A stretch of DNA of 64,000 bases from Septoria linicola (GCA_024114885.1 CP099421.1:1302001-1366000); one strand, 5' to 3'; counted from the stretch's first letter, positions 20,201 through 32,668 are shown. Program-made: numbers and translations. Notes: a model not told the origin generated them from the letters alone.

Positions 20201-21878
20201 CTACCCTGCTGCTTCTGCCAAAGCTCCCAGGCGGCTGTCTGGCGCCACGATCCACAACACATAGTTCTGCAACTCGACCACGCGGCGATCGAGCCCTTTC
20301 GAGGCATACCGCAGACTTGCCGATGACATCCAAGCTTGCGAGTAGGTCTGGTATTTCACTGGGTCTAGCCAGCCACGATCGTCCAGGATTTGTTGAACAT
20401 CGTACGTACTGCTGTTGTTCTTGTATAGAGTACTGGTGTTGATAGGGAGGTAGCCAGTATTGAAAGCGTTCGTGTACCACATACCAGCAACCATGCAACC
20501 TGCAACGAGAGTGCCCAGAAACTTGTTGATCGTTGTGTTCCAGGGTATGACGAGAGGATCGACACTGTGAGTAAGGATATTCCGATCGAACGCTGGCAGT
20601 GGATTGAGCCCCATGCCCTTCGAGAAACCGGTCATGGCGGAGAGAGTGACATTCCTGGGCGCAATCCAGGCGATCCAGTTGAACGCGGAAAGAGCTTGTA
20701 AAATGTACTTTGGAAACCAGAAGTACACGAACATGCACAGGAAAGCCCAAAGGAAGAATTGAAATCGAGAGATGAACCACGACTTCTTGCCTGGGCCTAC
20801 CACACATGAGTTCTTGTCCTTGTGTAGTGAGCTGTTCAGGGCGATCGTGACAAGGCATTTGGGATAGAGGCAGTAAGCCGGATAAACCAAGATCTTGCGC
20901 ATAAATCCTGCCAGGCCGTAGCCCATTAGATCTGTGGACAGTGCCATGAGCACTTGATACAGAAAGCTTCCAGAGTACGGCTGATTGAAATACTTCTCCA
21001 GGAACTGAGTGGAGATGATGTATCGTGATGATGGAAGCGTGGATCCAACAGTAGCCATTATTGTGATGAGCATGTGTTCCTTCTTGCTGAATGGACCCGG
21101 GTTGAGGCTGTGCCGTACACCAAAGAGATTGAATCCAATGTCAGGTAGGAACTTCTCCCAGGCTTTACCTACAGGGTAGGACAATAACTGTACGACCTCG
21201 GATTGGACAGAGATCGAGGGCTGTCGGACCGAGAAGAGCTGGTTCATGAAAGCCACGACACACACGAAGCCAAGTCCGATGATCCAGGATCGAATCGTAG
21301 AGGAAGGAATTTTGACGTCGTCTGTGTTGTTGACGACGGCTCGAACTTCGGCATGAGGACTGCTTGTTGCCAGCACGGCAGCCTCAAGCTTCATCTCTTG
21401 CACCAACAATGAGTGTTTCTCAGGGTTCTCGAAGATCTCCTCATTCTCTACGACTTCTTTGATCTTGGCGAGAATGGCGTGGGGAAAGTTTGGATCGAAT
21501 TCGTGTAGTCCATAGCTATGGGTCAATATCTGATTTTCGTCAGCATGAAGAGTAGCAGCCGGTCACAATACATACAGTCTTCACATCCGATAGGGATAGT
21601 TTCTCTGCTTCTTCTTGTGCTGCGAGGAAGTTATCCTCCGTGAGCTGAAGCACGCTGAATCAAGATTAGCGAGGACTTCATTGACTGTGCAACAGGAACT
21701 TACAGCTCTGCATGTTTGGCAGTCACCAGGTGGTTGTAGTAGTCGCGCTGGGTATATCAGAACCACATTGACCACGAGCCATGATCTATCAACATACCAG
21801 CTTCTTCTCATCGAGATCTTGAGAACTCAGAGACGTCGTCGTGGCCTCGATCAAGTCCTTGCTCTTTGAGTCGGACAT
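20201..21878 (-). pseudogene. OPT-family oligopeptide transporter, C-terminal half missing
   Basis: Proton-coupled oligopeptide/siderophore transporter family. Exons 21878-21798, 21747-21704, 21654-21576 and 21529-20201 splice cleanly and would give 510 aa. The N-terminal part has the family blocks YNHLVTAKHAELVLQL, DPNFPHAIL, the signature NPGPFSKKEH and an intact first set of membrane segments down to the extracellular STLYKNNSSTYDVQ. Family members usually have about 750-900 residues and 14-16 helices. Here the homologous text stops near 20320, at KYQTYSQAWMSS, and is followed by about 40 unrelated residues and a stop 76 bp from PSF3; no second half is present in any frame. I call it a deletion-truncated pseudogene; a neofunctionalised half transporter is possible but less likely. 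Confidence 0.75.
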
Positions 21879-22901
21879 GCTAGCAGGCTGGATTCTGTGA
21901 GGCCGTCAATGGAGACATATCGCGTTCCTTCGCATCTTTCAATTGTTGAGTCTGCACTATCGACCCACATAGATTGGCTCTGAAGACAGAATCTTCATGC
22001 ATCGATGGCGACAGCTGCATAGGCGATGTTGCAAGATAAGACTACCCATGGCATATCCCCGACCATGTCTACAGCATTTGCATATTTCAGACCGCACATG
22101 ACCAAAAGCCCACCCTCGGGCATGTACGGTTTGACACATGGGCCCAACAAGCTAAGTGGTCCGCCATTACGATCGGAGAATGTTCTGCAAGCACCAATGT
22201 TGGTGTCTTGGGAAGAAGACGTGCTTCCCTCGCACAGACGAGGTGGGTCCAAAAGCTTTGTCATCCTGGTCGCTTCTCGCTCACCATTTCTTGGCCTCCA
22301 CCACCAACCACACCTTGAACCACTCTCGGCGGTGATCGGCCGTCAAGCGATACGTGCGAGACAGCAGGCTGCGACCAAATTCTTCTGCTACCCGTGAACA
22401 GTCCATTGTGTACAGGAATAAAGTGAACATCTTTCGGCACATTCACGATACAGCGATTAATGATCACTTGGGGCTCATCATTTGCCATAGCAGTGACATC
22501 GGCTATCCAGACCATAAAAAGGCATTGTCTTTTTGCGTCTGAGAGTTTGGGCCAGGCTAAGAACCGAACAGGTACGAAAGCTTGCGATTGTCGGACAGAG
22601 AGTAGGGCCACTAGCAGGAACTCCTTGACGCGGCTTGAAGACTGCCGAAGACTCAGCCCTCATGTCTTATGCAATATGTCCGACATCTCGGCGCCTGGCC
22701 GCTATGCCGAATATAAGCCTCGTTTGGACAATTCCTTGCACATAGTGCTGGCCGTTGCAAGCACGCCATGTGAAGCGGCCGCGCTTTTGGTCTTGCCGTG
22801 CGGTCCATAGCTATCGAATTAGTCCTGGCTGAGCCTTCGTTCACTCGCAGCAAATGAGTCCCTACTGATGCAATACTAGAATTCTCGCCATACATACAAC
22901 C
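21879..22901. other. Intergenic region between two broken genes
   Basis: One kilobase that separates the OPT start from the amidohydrolase start. Two minus-strand frames (22611-22261 and 22264-21995) are open but contain no family pattern that I recognise. They may be remnants of a gene or chance frames; I make no functional call. Confidence 0.35.
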
Positions 22902-25900
22902 ATGGGACGACAGGAGTTCTGGCTGCCATCCACAAGTCCTCCCCCGTATGCAAGCGAAGCATATTGCCATCGAACTTCGCCGCGATGGTGGCGTGTGGGT
23001 GCTTACCTTCTCCTAGTGCTAGGCATGTTGAGTGCGTGGGAATCATTCTTGCATTTCCCTTCGTCGACGAGTCAAAGTAATCAAGACATCTTTCATCACG
23101 GCGTTCAAAGATGCGCAGTGTTGCAGCGCCGTCATGCAATTCAGCATGGAAGCCGGCGTAAGAATCCGAGATGGAACTCTGTCACTGGACAACAAATACA
23201 AGTACTGCTTCGCAATGCCACACTGTTTGATGGCGAACAATGCCTTGAGCACGGAACAGATATACTGTTTGCAGAAAGCGTTGTCAAGTCCATATCGCGG
23301 ACCACTGACGCTGTCATCGAGGCTTCCGATGAGATAGAAGTGGTCGATCTTGAAGGTAGACATGTCACCCCTGAGTAAGTTCGATGGGCATAACGCATAC
23401 TGAGACATTATGACAATCACATGGCCTGTGCCCTAACAAACTGGTAGCATAGTCGATATGCACTCACATCACTTGCTACTGCCCTTCCACTCGGTGCCAG
23501 CGATCAGGGACGTGAACGAGACCCCTCTTCTTGGGCCGTTGACTCCCTTCGTACGCTCAATTGATGGCATGAAAGCATACGATCCGGCGATCGAGGTGAT
23601 TGCCGACGGTGGTGTCACTACAAGCCTCATTCTGCCAGGGTCCGCAAACATCATTGGCGGCGAAGCTTATGTTGTCAAGAATGCACGCTTGAGTGGCACG
23701 AATCGCGAGCCAGTCGTCGAGGAACTACTGCTGGACCACGGCATACCTGATTCTGATCGCCAGAGATACGTGAAGATGGCTTGTGATGAAGATCCCAAGC
23801 ACACATACTTCCACACTCGACTCGGCAATGTTTGGCTTCTCCGGGAACATTTTGCCGAAGCCCAGGAGGTCTTGCGGCAGCAGGACAGCTGGTGCAAAGC
23901 AGTATCTCTGCTTGAACGAAAGCGCTTCAGCTTGGCGAGCGATGTTGATGCCTTTATGAAGGACCTCGGACGCCTACCTGAGTCAGCGAATATGATACAA
24001 CAATCGCCATGCTAAGAGGCCAAGCTAATATTAACATCCACTGCTACGAGCCGGAAGACTTTGAGCGCATGCTCGCTGTCCTGCACGAATTTGGCATTCG
24101 CCCCTGGTGCCTTTCATCACGCTCTGGAAGCATGGCAGGTACCTGAGCTCCTGAAACAGCAAGAGCCGAACATCACGATAGCGACCTTTGCTGAGAACGC
24201 CTTCTTCAAGGCTGAAGCATATGGCGCCAGCCTTCGCGCAGGTAAAGTTCTCAACGATCACGGAATTCCAGTAGCCTACAAGTCGGATCACACTGGCGAG
24301 GGAAACAACGCCAAATATGTTTTTCATCAGGCTGCTGTCGCCCACGCTTTCGGACTGCCTGCAGACAAGGCTCTCCAGTCGGTCACATCTGTGCCGGCAA
24401 AGTCCCTCCAGCAAGATCATCGCGTTGGCTTCGTCAGACCTGGTCAGGATGCAGATCTTGTCGTCTGGGACTCTCATCCACTAGCAACTGGAGCCACAGC
24501 TGTACAAGTTTACATCGACGGCAATGCTATCCTATAGCCCGAGGTCGTTGCAAAGACCCTCGAACGAGCTCTATTAGAACGCAAGGTTGGAAGTGAGGAC
24601 CCAAAGGCTCGACGCACAGTTTCTGCTGCTGAGAAGCAGGAACTATGCGATGCGACGCAGTTTGGAAGTGCTAAACTCGTGTTCACAGGAATTAAGCGGA
24701 TCCTACTGCCGCATTCGAATGCATCGGAAGCCAGCCACGACAACGACATGACCTTGGTGCTACAGCACGGCAAGATCGTGTGTTTCGCAACTGCCACAAA
24801 CTGCATCTCTGCTTCAGAAGGCGGAAAGGTCATAGCTCTGGAGGATGGCTACGTGTTACCTGGTCTCACAGCCGTGAGCTCGACTCTGGGCCTCGTAGAG
24901 ATCTCAGGTGAGCCTTCTACCAGTGACGGCTACGTCGATGCCAAGTCGCAGGTCCGCTCAGGTCATATCGATTATGCCAAGTACGGAGTGCAACTCGAGG
25001 GTCGTGCACTGGGTCGAGCACGTATTGGAGGCATTACCAAAGCTGTTGTAGCACCTCTGTCGCACGGCGGACTAGTCAAGGGCATGAGTGTTGATTTCAG
25101 GACGAGTGGCACCCGCACAGTGCTCGACGACGGAATTGTGAAGGAGGATGTTGCGTTGCATTTCGAATTGAGTGAGGCATCAAAGGGTGAGTTCACGAGC
25201 ATGCGCATGTATTCGAGAAGACTATCGCTAACTCCAGCCAGCTGGCGACTCGCCAACACTCTCTGGAACCATTGGTGAATTTCGTGAGATCCTGACCTCT
25301 GGATCAGAGCAACCAAAAGGAAGTATTCTACACCGAGCTGCGACAGGAGACATACCCGTAGTCGTGCACGTCGTTAACACGGTAAGCAAGCTATCGAATG
25401 ATCATGACAACCCCCAACAGCAACTAACATGGTCAATCAAGGACCTCATCCGCCAACTCATCTGGCTCAAACGCGACCTCCCCACCCTCAGCCTCGTCAC
25501 CTTCGGCGGCCAGGGCGCCGTCGTCCACGTAAGTCACTCTTCCCCCCAAACTCCCCTCTTATCATCAACCGCCCGACTAATCTCCCCATCTCCATCCAGC
25601 TCGCCCCCCTCCTCCGCACCCATCACATCCCCGTGATCCTCACTGGCTTCCGCGGCGTCCCAGACACATGGTCCAGACGCGACGCCCTCAGCGGTCCACC
25701 TCTCACTTTGAGCCCCGCACAAATCCTCTCCGACGCAGGAGTACTCTTCGCCTTGGCGATTAATGGAGATAGTCATATTCATAATCTTGCGGCGGAAGCG
25801 GGGTGGGCGGCCAAGTATGCGGGGTTGAGTGAGAGGGAGGCTGTGGGCCTTGTGACGGGGAATGTTGAGAAGATACTAGGGTTGAAGAAGGGGAAGGAAG

Positions 25901-26013
25901 AGGTTGGAGATTTTGTGGTGTGGGAGGGGAATCCGCTCAAGGGAGAAGGGAGTGTGGTGCTGAGTGTGGAGAGCGGTGGGACTATTGGGACGTGTTGGCC
26001 TGATGATGATTGA
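22902..26013 (+). pseudogene. Membrane-anchored amidohydrolase (imidazolonepropionase-like), broken
   Basis: Metal-dependent hydrolase family with two amidohydrolase modules. Exon 1 (22902-23374) has an N-terminal membrane segment (AYLLLVLGML); exon 2 starts at 23448 with the metal-site motif VDMHSHH and the PGSANIIGG block, followed by YKSDHTGEGNNAKYV and DADLVVWDSHPLA. Further introns at 25187-25241, 25382-25441 and 25529-25599 have good ends. Three lesions are visible. Near 23985 the family frame shifts by -1 (frame then reads TTIAMLRGQANINIHCYEPEDFE); near 24107 it shifts back by +1; at 24535-24537 an in-frame TAG interrupts YIDGNAIL before the second module, which continues in the same frame (VFTGIKRILLP, YVLPGLTAVSS, VILTGFRGVPDTW). 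The gene cannot make a full-length protein as read. Confidence 0.8.
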
Positions 26014-26263
26014 CGCGGTGAGCTGAAGAGCCTACAGGGTTTTTGGAAATCTGTATGTGCTCGGTCTAGCTGGCTTTGATGAACAGCAGACACCAAGATA
26101 CCACTGAAGAGCGTCACAGTACCCTGACGGTTGAGCTGAGTACTGATGCATTTCTGCTCTATGAAAAAATCCTCTTATCTTTGTACAAATGTGGGGTTTA
26201 TCATGCGCACGACAACGCGTGTAATTCCTTCATGGGCGTCATCCTGCCTGCCCATGATTTCGT

Positions 26264-28829
26264 TCAATCCCTTGAATATCCCTTTCGGCTCTGGAAACCA
26301 CCATCTCTCAGGCCAGCTTTTTCAACGGGGTTTTCTGCTGCGGCTTGGTTCCCGTCCTTGACTCGGACTTTCTCCCACTCACCTTCGTCTTCACTCCCGA
26401 CACTGCGGTCGTCTACTTTGTCGTCATTCGGCTCTCGGCCGTTTTCCTTGTCATGCTCTTGCATCCTGACCCTCATCCTCTCCTCTTCTGTCATCTGTTC
26501 GTGGCCCTCGGCTTCTTCCTTGCGCTTGGGTGGGCCGGACATTTGCCACTCCATCAGTTTGGCGAATGCGCCCTCCTTGTCGGCTGCGAGCTCGCTATAT
26601 GGTCCCATCTGAGCGACTTTGCCGTCTGATCCGATGCAGATGATTGTGTCGGATCGTTGAATTGTGGAGAGTCGGTGAGCGATGGAAATCGTGGTGTTGT
26701 CGCCTCGTAGGAGAGTCTGCAAGGCCTGGTTGACCAGTGTCTCGGATTCAGCGTCGAGGGCCGATGTGGCTTCGTCGAGAATCAGAATATCAGGCTTCTT
26801 CAGCAGAGCACGCGCAATGGCAATACGCTGCTTCTGGCCACCCGATAGTTGCGTCCCGCGTGCTCCACAAAAGGTCTCGAGACCGTCAGGCTAAATAATA
26901 AAGTCAGTGATTGATTCGAAAGTGATGCTGGTGAATACTCACAAAGTCGCTGATAAAGTTGCAGTTGGCTTGTCGAGCAGCAGCAACAATCTCAGCTCGT
27001 GACGCCAATGGCCTACCATATGCGATGTTCTCAGCAATTGTCCCCGAGAACAGTACCGGCTCTTGCCCGACGTAGCCAATCTTCCGTCGCAGCTGCTTGG
27101 CATTGAGCTGAGTGATGTCTTTGCCATTGATCAACACTTCACCTCTCGTCGGTGAGTAGAAGCGCATGATCAGACTGGCTACTGTTGACTTGCCGGCTCC
27201 TGAGGGAGCGACTATAGCCACGTTGCTGCCTTGCGGGATCTTGAAGTTCAAGCCATCGAAGATGCTCACAGCGGGACGGGTTGGGTACGCAAAAGCGACA
27301 TCCTTGAACTCGATCATGCCGCGAGCACTCCTCACCATGTCTCCCTTGGTCGGACTAATGGTAGGCTCTCGATCCTGGAGCTCGAACAATCTGCTCGCCG
27401 CTCCCACACCTTTCATGAGCTCAGAGTAGAAGCTGGACAGTCCAAAGACACTGCTTCCTGCATAGCCAGTATACATCAAGAATGTGGTGAGATCTCCAAC
27501 ACTCATTGCGCCTTGCCGGACCATTCCACTGCCAATATACAACAATGCCAAGAAGGTGGCATTGCCCATGAATCCAGAAGCTGAGAAGAACGCTGCGGAA
27601 ATGAAAGCCTCTTTCCTGCCCAGTCCAAAGATCTTCCTCACTTGGGTGTTGTAGCGATTGACTTCTTGCAGTTCACCAGCAAATGCTTGACTGGTCCGTA
27701 CATTCCCGAGTCGCTCTTCGGCGATCTTTGTCAACGTTCCCAGGTTTTTTTGTATCCGTCTAGACAGGTTCCGAATCGCTCGCCCGTACAAGAAAGCTCC
27801 AACGGCGACAGGTGGGAACGCAATAGCCAATACACCCATCAGCTTAACGCTCATGTAGGCCATCATGGTCAACGCTGCTGTGGCGGAGACCATAGAACGC
27901 AACCCATCGGAGACATTCTGCGTGATGGACTTTCCAACAATGATCGTGTCACTTCCCAATCTGCTGATCAAATCTCCGACACGATTGGCGTCGAAGAACT
28001 CGGCATTCTGCACAAACGTGCGTCGGAACAGCGAACTACGCAGCTTGCTGACCACACGCTCGCCCACGATACGCAAGATCACGATTCGTCCATAGTTTGC
28101 AGCAGCACCCGTCGCCAGAAGAGCGGCCATGGCGGTAATAAAGTATTCCAATTTCAGGCCAAACACAATTCCATCCGGCTTCGTGGCGGCGTCTAGGATC
28201 TTGCCGATACTGAAAGGTACAGCCATCGTGACACAGCTGCTGATCAGCAGCAAGACAAATGCTATACTCAGTGTCCTGACCTCGGGCTTCGCGATCTTGA
28301 GTAACCTCCAGACTTCGCCTCGACCGCCGCCCGTCTTGCCTTCACCATCTTTCCCGTAGCTTGACAGCTTCGCGCTGAGATTGATCTGTGAGGCCTGCGC
28401 AGCCTTTTCCGACTTTTTGAACGTCTGCGATTCGTCCTCTTCCTCGACTTCGGTGGGGTCACTGCTCTTCTTGTTGATAGTGTTCTTGTATGCCGTAGCC
28501 TTGTTGCCATGCTGGACCACATTCAACGACTCCTTTTGTGTAGACGAGGTCCGAAGTAGTCGCGTGAGCGGCGATCGTGCAGCCTGTTGAATCAATGCTG
28601 TCGTGGGCCGTGAGGGCTGTGCACTCCGATTTGTAGACAGACATCGTAGTTGATGTGCTATACTCGTCTCGGAGAAACTCGATATCGTCGTCGCCGTCCG
28701 CGGTGGAACAGCCCAGATACTCGTGTTGGTGATGAAAGCACACGGGCGTATTCTATGCGTGAACAAGGCGCCATTTCCCAAGCTTTCCCAAGCAGCGCGA
28801 TGCGCGAGTTGTGGCCCGCGCATGGCCAT
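26264..28829 (-). CDS. MDL1: Mitochondrial half-size ABC transporter (Mdl1/ABCB10-like)
   Basis: Half transporter with one membrane domain and one ATPase domain, expected in the inner mitochondrial membrane. Exons 28829-26943 and 26890-26264 (52-nt intron), 837 aa. The N-terminus is Arg/Ser-rich without acidic residues for about 100 positions, as in a mitochondrial presequence. Six hydrophobic segments follow WRLLKIAKPEVRTL. The nucleotide domain has Walker A APSGAGKST, Q-loop YVGQEPVLF, signature LSGGQKQR, Walker B ILILDEATSALD and H-loop SIAHRLST. The tail after PKRKEEAEG is charged and about 70 residues longer than the ATPase needs. Yeast Mdl1 exports peptides from the matrix; that activity is inferred. 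Mdl2 is the alternative name to consider. Confidence 0.9.
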
Positions 28830-29380
28830 GTCTGTTTGTCGTCGTCCAAAAACTAATTGCTCAGTCGACTCAGTTGCCGCGCACTATCGTTGTGCCCGTT
28901 GCGTTGTAGACATAGTCGTCTTCTATGACGAGTGACGTTGCAAGTGGCCGCCCGCGCGAATGAAGGTCGGTTTCGCGACGATTGTTCGTATGTCTGCTCA
29001 GCAAGCGACTGGACACAAAGAGAGACGGTGGGTAGCAGTACGTGCTGGCGGTGGACAATGTTAGTCGAAAATAATGGACGAGCAAGAGTGACTAGAACTA
29101 CAAAGTAGAGCTGCTTCCTCAAGCCGGAGACGCGAGGCTTGTTCCGAGGCGAGGCTTGCATAGCGCGCTAGTGAATATACACTAGAAACAGTGTTCATCC
29201 ACAGTAGGTAGTGTAATATACAGATGTTATTTCTGTTGACAGTATCAAGCTATAATGTAACATGCCATGATCGTATGTTACAGGCTCGACTAGGAGCCAC
29301 AGTTTCCGCGTTGGGCTCTCGACGCATACACGCTCTGAACGTCGACCACACCACAAAAAAAAAAAAAGGCAGAACGAGTT
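28830..29380. other. Intergenic region, MDL1 promoter and RTT103 3' side
   Basis: Both neighbours run leftwards. A run of A residues lies near 29354-29366 just downstream of the RTT103 stop on the plus strand, i.e. a T-run in its 3' UTR. No gene is visible. Confidence 0.5.
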
Positions 29381-30727
29381 CTATTGCCCAAGCATGGCGC
29401 TGATCCCATCTTCGTCGACCCCGTTCATGCCCGCGCCAAAGATCTCATCATCAACATCTGTGCTTGCCCGATGGCTCATCTTGCGGCGCTTGAGCCGTGG
29501 GTCACCAAGATTCCCAGCTGACGAAGCAGCCGGCAACTCTCCTGATGGAGTTCTAATCGTGCCCTTGAGCGAACTCAGGTTCGCAAGAAACGCCTGCGCT
29601 TGCGTTGCTGCATCATCAACAGCAGGCATTGCCGACGGCGGAACGTATTCTGGCGGCGGCTCTGTGAGGTTGGGAGGCTGTTCATGAATAGGGTCCGCGC
29701 CTGTGGGGTTGCTGAATGGCTGTTCTAGGGGCTCGATCTCGCCGATAATCTGATCGCCATCGCTCGGTCCTCCTGGTGGAGTGAATGATTCCACTTCAGG
29801 TGGAGGTGGTGTAAAGCCTTCTGTTTCTGGTCGCTCTGGTTCGATGCCATTGCCATTCACCGGAGACGGATCAACACCACGCATGATGCTGTCTTCCACA
29901 TCGCGGATAGTGGCTTCCATGCTGTCAATCTTTGCTCCGAGATCGCGCGACGTCGATTCTTCTTGCGCAATCTGTGCACGATTCGTCGCAATCAGTTTCT
30001 CCAGGCCGGCAACCAGTTCTCTGCGCGAGTTCATGCTGGCCTCCACTGCGTTCTGAGCTGCCATCAGATCCTTGACCAGGCCTCTCAGCTTTGCCGCCCG
30101 CACAGGGGCGCTGGGAACTGGTGTCGCCGGGTCGATTGTTTCGTTGTACTTTGCATTTGCGGATGCGATTGGTCCTTTGGTTGCCGATTCTGCTTTGCTC
30201 AATGCGGCTTGGGTCTTGTTGATGGCCTCAAGCTCTGGCGCAACACCGCCACTGCTTCCGCCACCGAACAAACTCCCTCCTAGTCTACCAGAACCACCTC
30301 CCAACTTGCTCGAGCCTTTCGTCTTGTCCACCTCCTCTAACTTCTTCTCGATACCATGCTGGGTAGGCGCATCGAAGATGTTCCTCTGTCGCCACACCTC
30401 AATGACCCTTCTGACTTTGCCTTGGATGTCCTGGTTCGCGCCCTTGTAGGCGAGGGCTGTTGCATCTGCAATGAGAGGCTCGAATGCCACCTTGAAGTCG
30501 AGCTTTCCCCGAGCGCGAGACTGCTGCACGACTTCATTGGCGAGGTAGAGCAAGTTGAGTCGCCTGTTGGCACTGGGCGACTCTTGCAGGCTGTTGAGCC
30601 ACAACTTTGCAGTTTGCGCGGCGTGACGACGATGAAACATGATCCATTGCGCGACAGTCACGATGCTATCTTGCGATTCATTGAGCGAGGTGAGCTTCGC
30701 CTTGACCGCATCGTCGTTGTACGCCAT
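29381..30727 (-). CDS. RTT103: CID-domain RNA polymerase II CTD-binding protein, Rtt103-like
   Basis: Single exon, 448 aa, starting at MAYNDDAV (30727); the longer frame to 30751 only adds an Ile-rich leader. Residues 1-135 form a CID domain (KLTSLNESQDSIVTVAQWIMFHRRHA, then YLANEVVQQSR, VIEVWRQRNIF), which in Rtt103 and human RPRD1 binds Ser2-phosphorylated CTD repeats and recruits the Rat1 exonuclease for termination. The middle (about 200-300) is predicted coiled coil, and the C-terminal third is Pro/Glu-rich with a final acidic cluster. It shares a divergent promoter with clathrin light chain. Confidence 0.88.
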   Translation of the reverse strand: MAYNDDAVKAKLTSLNESQDSIVTVAQWIMFHRRHAAQTAKLWLNSLQESPSANRRLNLLYLANEVVQQSRARGKLDFKVAFEPLIADATALAYKGANQDIQGKVRRVIEVWRQRNIFDAPTQHGIEKKLEEVDKTKGSSKLGGGSGRLGGSLFGGGSSGGVAPELEAINKTQAALSKAESATKGPIASANAKYNETIDPATPVPSAPVRAAKLRGLVKDLMAAQNAVEASMNSRRELVAGLEKLIATNRAQIAQEESTSRDLGAKIDSMEATIRDVEDSIMRGVDPSPVNGNGIEPERPETEGFTPPPPEVESFTPPGGPSDGDQIIGEIEPLEQPFSNPTGADPIHEQPPNLTEPPPEYVPPSAMPAVDDAATQAQAFLANLSSLKGTIRTPSGELPAASSAGNLGDPRLKRRKMSHRASTDVDDEIFGAGMNGVDEDGISAMLGQ

Positions 30728-31082
30728 GATGATGATGATGCCCTCCTGCAAAGTGATATGTCTGTTTGTCTACGTGCTCATGAATTCCCAAAAACGTGTC
30801 ATGCGTATTTGTTGTGCAGGAAAGAGAAGGGAAGCAGGTTGTTGGAGTTGCACGAGCTGGAAGCACAAGAGACAGAGCTCCGACGGCCCGCAGAATGCTG
30901 GTCCGAGTGTCCATCATTGGGTCGACCACTAACTAGTTAGTTAGTTAGTTAACTAGTTATTGATGGACGAAGCCAACAACTTGCAACAAACACATCAACA
31001 CACAACCTCGACTTTTGGGACACATCTGCAAGACAGCCCGTCATTGTAGTCGCAAAGTACACCCGATTCGATCGACACAATC
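30728..31082. promoter_or_regulatory. Divergent promoter of RTT103 and clathrin light chain
   Basis: This 355-bp region contains at 30928-30960 a palindromic run built from TTAG/CTAA units (ACTAACTAGTTAGTTAGTTA and on). A near-identical run sits in the BLM10/PSF3 divergent promoter. No TATA box is obvious. Confidence 0.5.
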
Positions 31083-31900
31083 ATGGCCGACCGATTCCCT
31101 TCGCTCGAGGAGTTTGACGAGGGTACGACCGAGCCTCCTGAACATTCCCTAGCACCCAGACTGGCGTACTGACAGGACATGCTGTAGGCAAGACGGAAGC
31201 TACTGGCACAGCAGGCGCCGATGGATTGGACGAGCCTTCTGACTTCCTCGCTCGCGAACGCGCTGCTCTTGGCGATGATGCCGAACAATTCACATCTTCC
31301 GCCGACAATGCCGCAACAGTCGCTGATATACACGACGATGACGACGATCTGCTGGGAGGCGGAGGCGGCGGAGGCGCAAACGGCTACTCAGCAGGCAACG
31401 ATGATATGATGGGCGACTTCGAGAGCTCTTTCCCCGCCGTCAGCACACAAAACGAACAAGTCGCGCCCGGCGGCACCATCACAGGCTCAGCCGCTCCCTT
31501 CCAGGCACCACGACCCGAAGAGTACGAGGCCGAGCCCGATGTGGTCCGAGAATGGCGCGAGCGACGAGACCTGCAAATTCAGCATCGCGATGAAGTGAGC
31601 GCAGGCAAGAAGGCCGAGACGGTCAAGGCTGCACAGGAGGCCATTGACGACTTTTACGAGCAATATAACAACCGAAAGGACAAGCAAGTCGCACAAACGA
31701 GGAAAGACGCCGAGGAGTTTTTGAAGTCGAGGGAAGACACAACTGCAGGCGGCACGAGCTGGGAGCGCATCGCGAAGCTCGTAGATCTGAGCGGAAAGGG
31801 CACGGCGGGAGGTGCTGCCGGCAGCGGAAAGGCAAAGATGCGTGAGCTTTTGATCAGCTTGAGGAAAGACGAGAAGGCGCCTGGTGCAACCGGTGTTTAG
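31083..31900 (+). CDS. CLC1: Clathrin light chain
   Basis: Exons 31083-31122 and 31188-31900, 250 aa. The protein starts MADRFPSLEEFDEG, has an acidic N-terminal region with a DDDDDLLGGG stretch, then the central heavy-chain-binding helix (DVVREWRERRDLQIQHRDEVSAGKK followed by AQEAIDDFYEQYNNRKDKQ) and the C-terminal block SWERIAKLVDLS. These are the defining features of fungal clathrin light chains, which stabilise clathrin on Golgi and plasma-membrane vesicles. The intron lies 40 nt after the ATG, a typical place for a short first exon. Confidence 0.93.
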
Positions 31901-32668
31901 GAGGTCATCGATACGCCAGTGAGCCCAACTCTCAGTCTTGTCTGAGAGCTCCGGAGCCAGATTGTATCCATCAACATGATCGACCACGGCACGCGTAACA
32001 GCACTTGCCAGACGCATGAATAGACGCTTGTAACATATGCCTTCAATGGATGAGATGAGTACAATGAGAGTCCGCCAGGGAATTGTTGTGGCGCTATCGC
32101 GAATACAGTAGCTGGTCGTCACGGTGAAGCGGCAAATTTGGGTGCCACTCCTGCTGACTGTGGAGTGTAGAAATCATAGTTGACAGCTATGCAGTATGCC
32201 CTCTCGACTACCCGGTGCATATCTACTAGAACTCTACCGATACGGTCGTCTCCATGGCGCTCTCAGCGACACGCGTGCGATGCACAGGTGGCCGGATCAT
32301 AAGAGATGCCGTAGTCAACCTAACCACAGACTTCTTCCTGCCCATTGATCGTTGCTCGCGCTGCACGGGTGGCACAATGCCGCTCAGTGACAGCCACACC
32401 TCTCAAGCCCAGCGAACGTTCTGCTGACTTATCCATCCCAGTGAACTTAGGCGAACGTTTGTGAGGACAACCGCAGAACGGGCTCGCTTCCGTGACATTA
32501 GAATTATACACTCCCAAGGGTTAATGTAACGAGTACCGTGGACACAAGGATAATAGCCCTTGCGAAAAGTAATAGCGTCAGCAACCATTTCATGGTGAGC
32601 TCGCGGCCTTTGTGATTTCATGGACTGGCCAATACAAGGGGTATCTAAGAGCACAAATATGCCTCTAT
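31901..32668. other. Intergenic region between convergent CLC1 and glycerol kinase
   Basis: About 770 bp of 3' flanking sequence from both genes. The minus-strand frame at 31487-32122 lies mostly over CLC1 and is a shadow. Nothing else is seen. Confidence 0.5.

Noticed and set aside
21995..22611. Two minus-strand frames that might form one small gene
   Set aside because: No domain, no convincing splice join between them and no clear start; kept only as an unassigned region.
29350..29370. Run of A residues as a possible retrotransposon tail
   Set aside because: It is isolated, has no target duplication or adjacent reverse-transcriptase remnant, and is read as a T-run in the RTT103 3' UTR.
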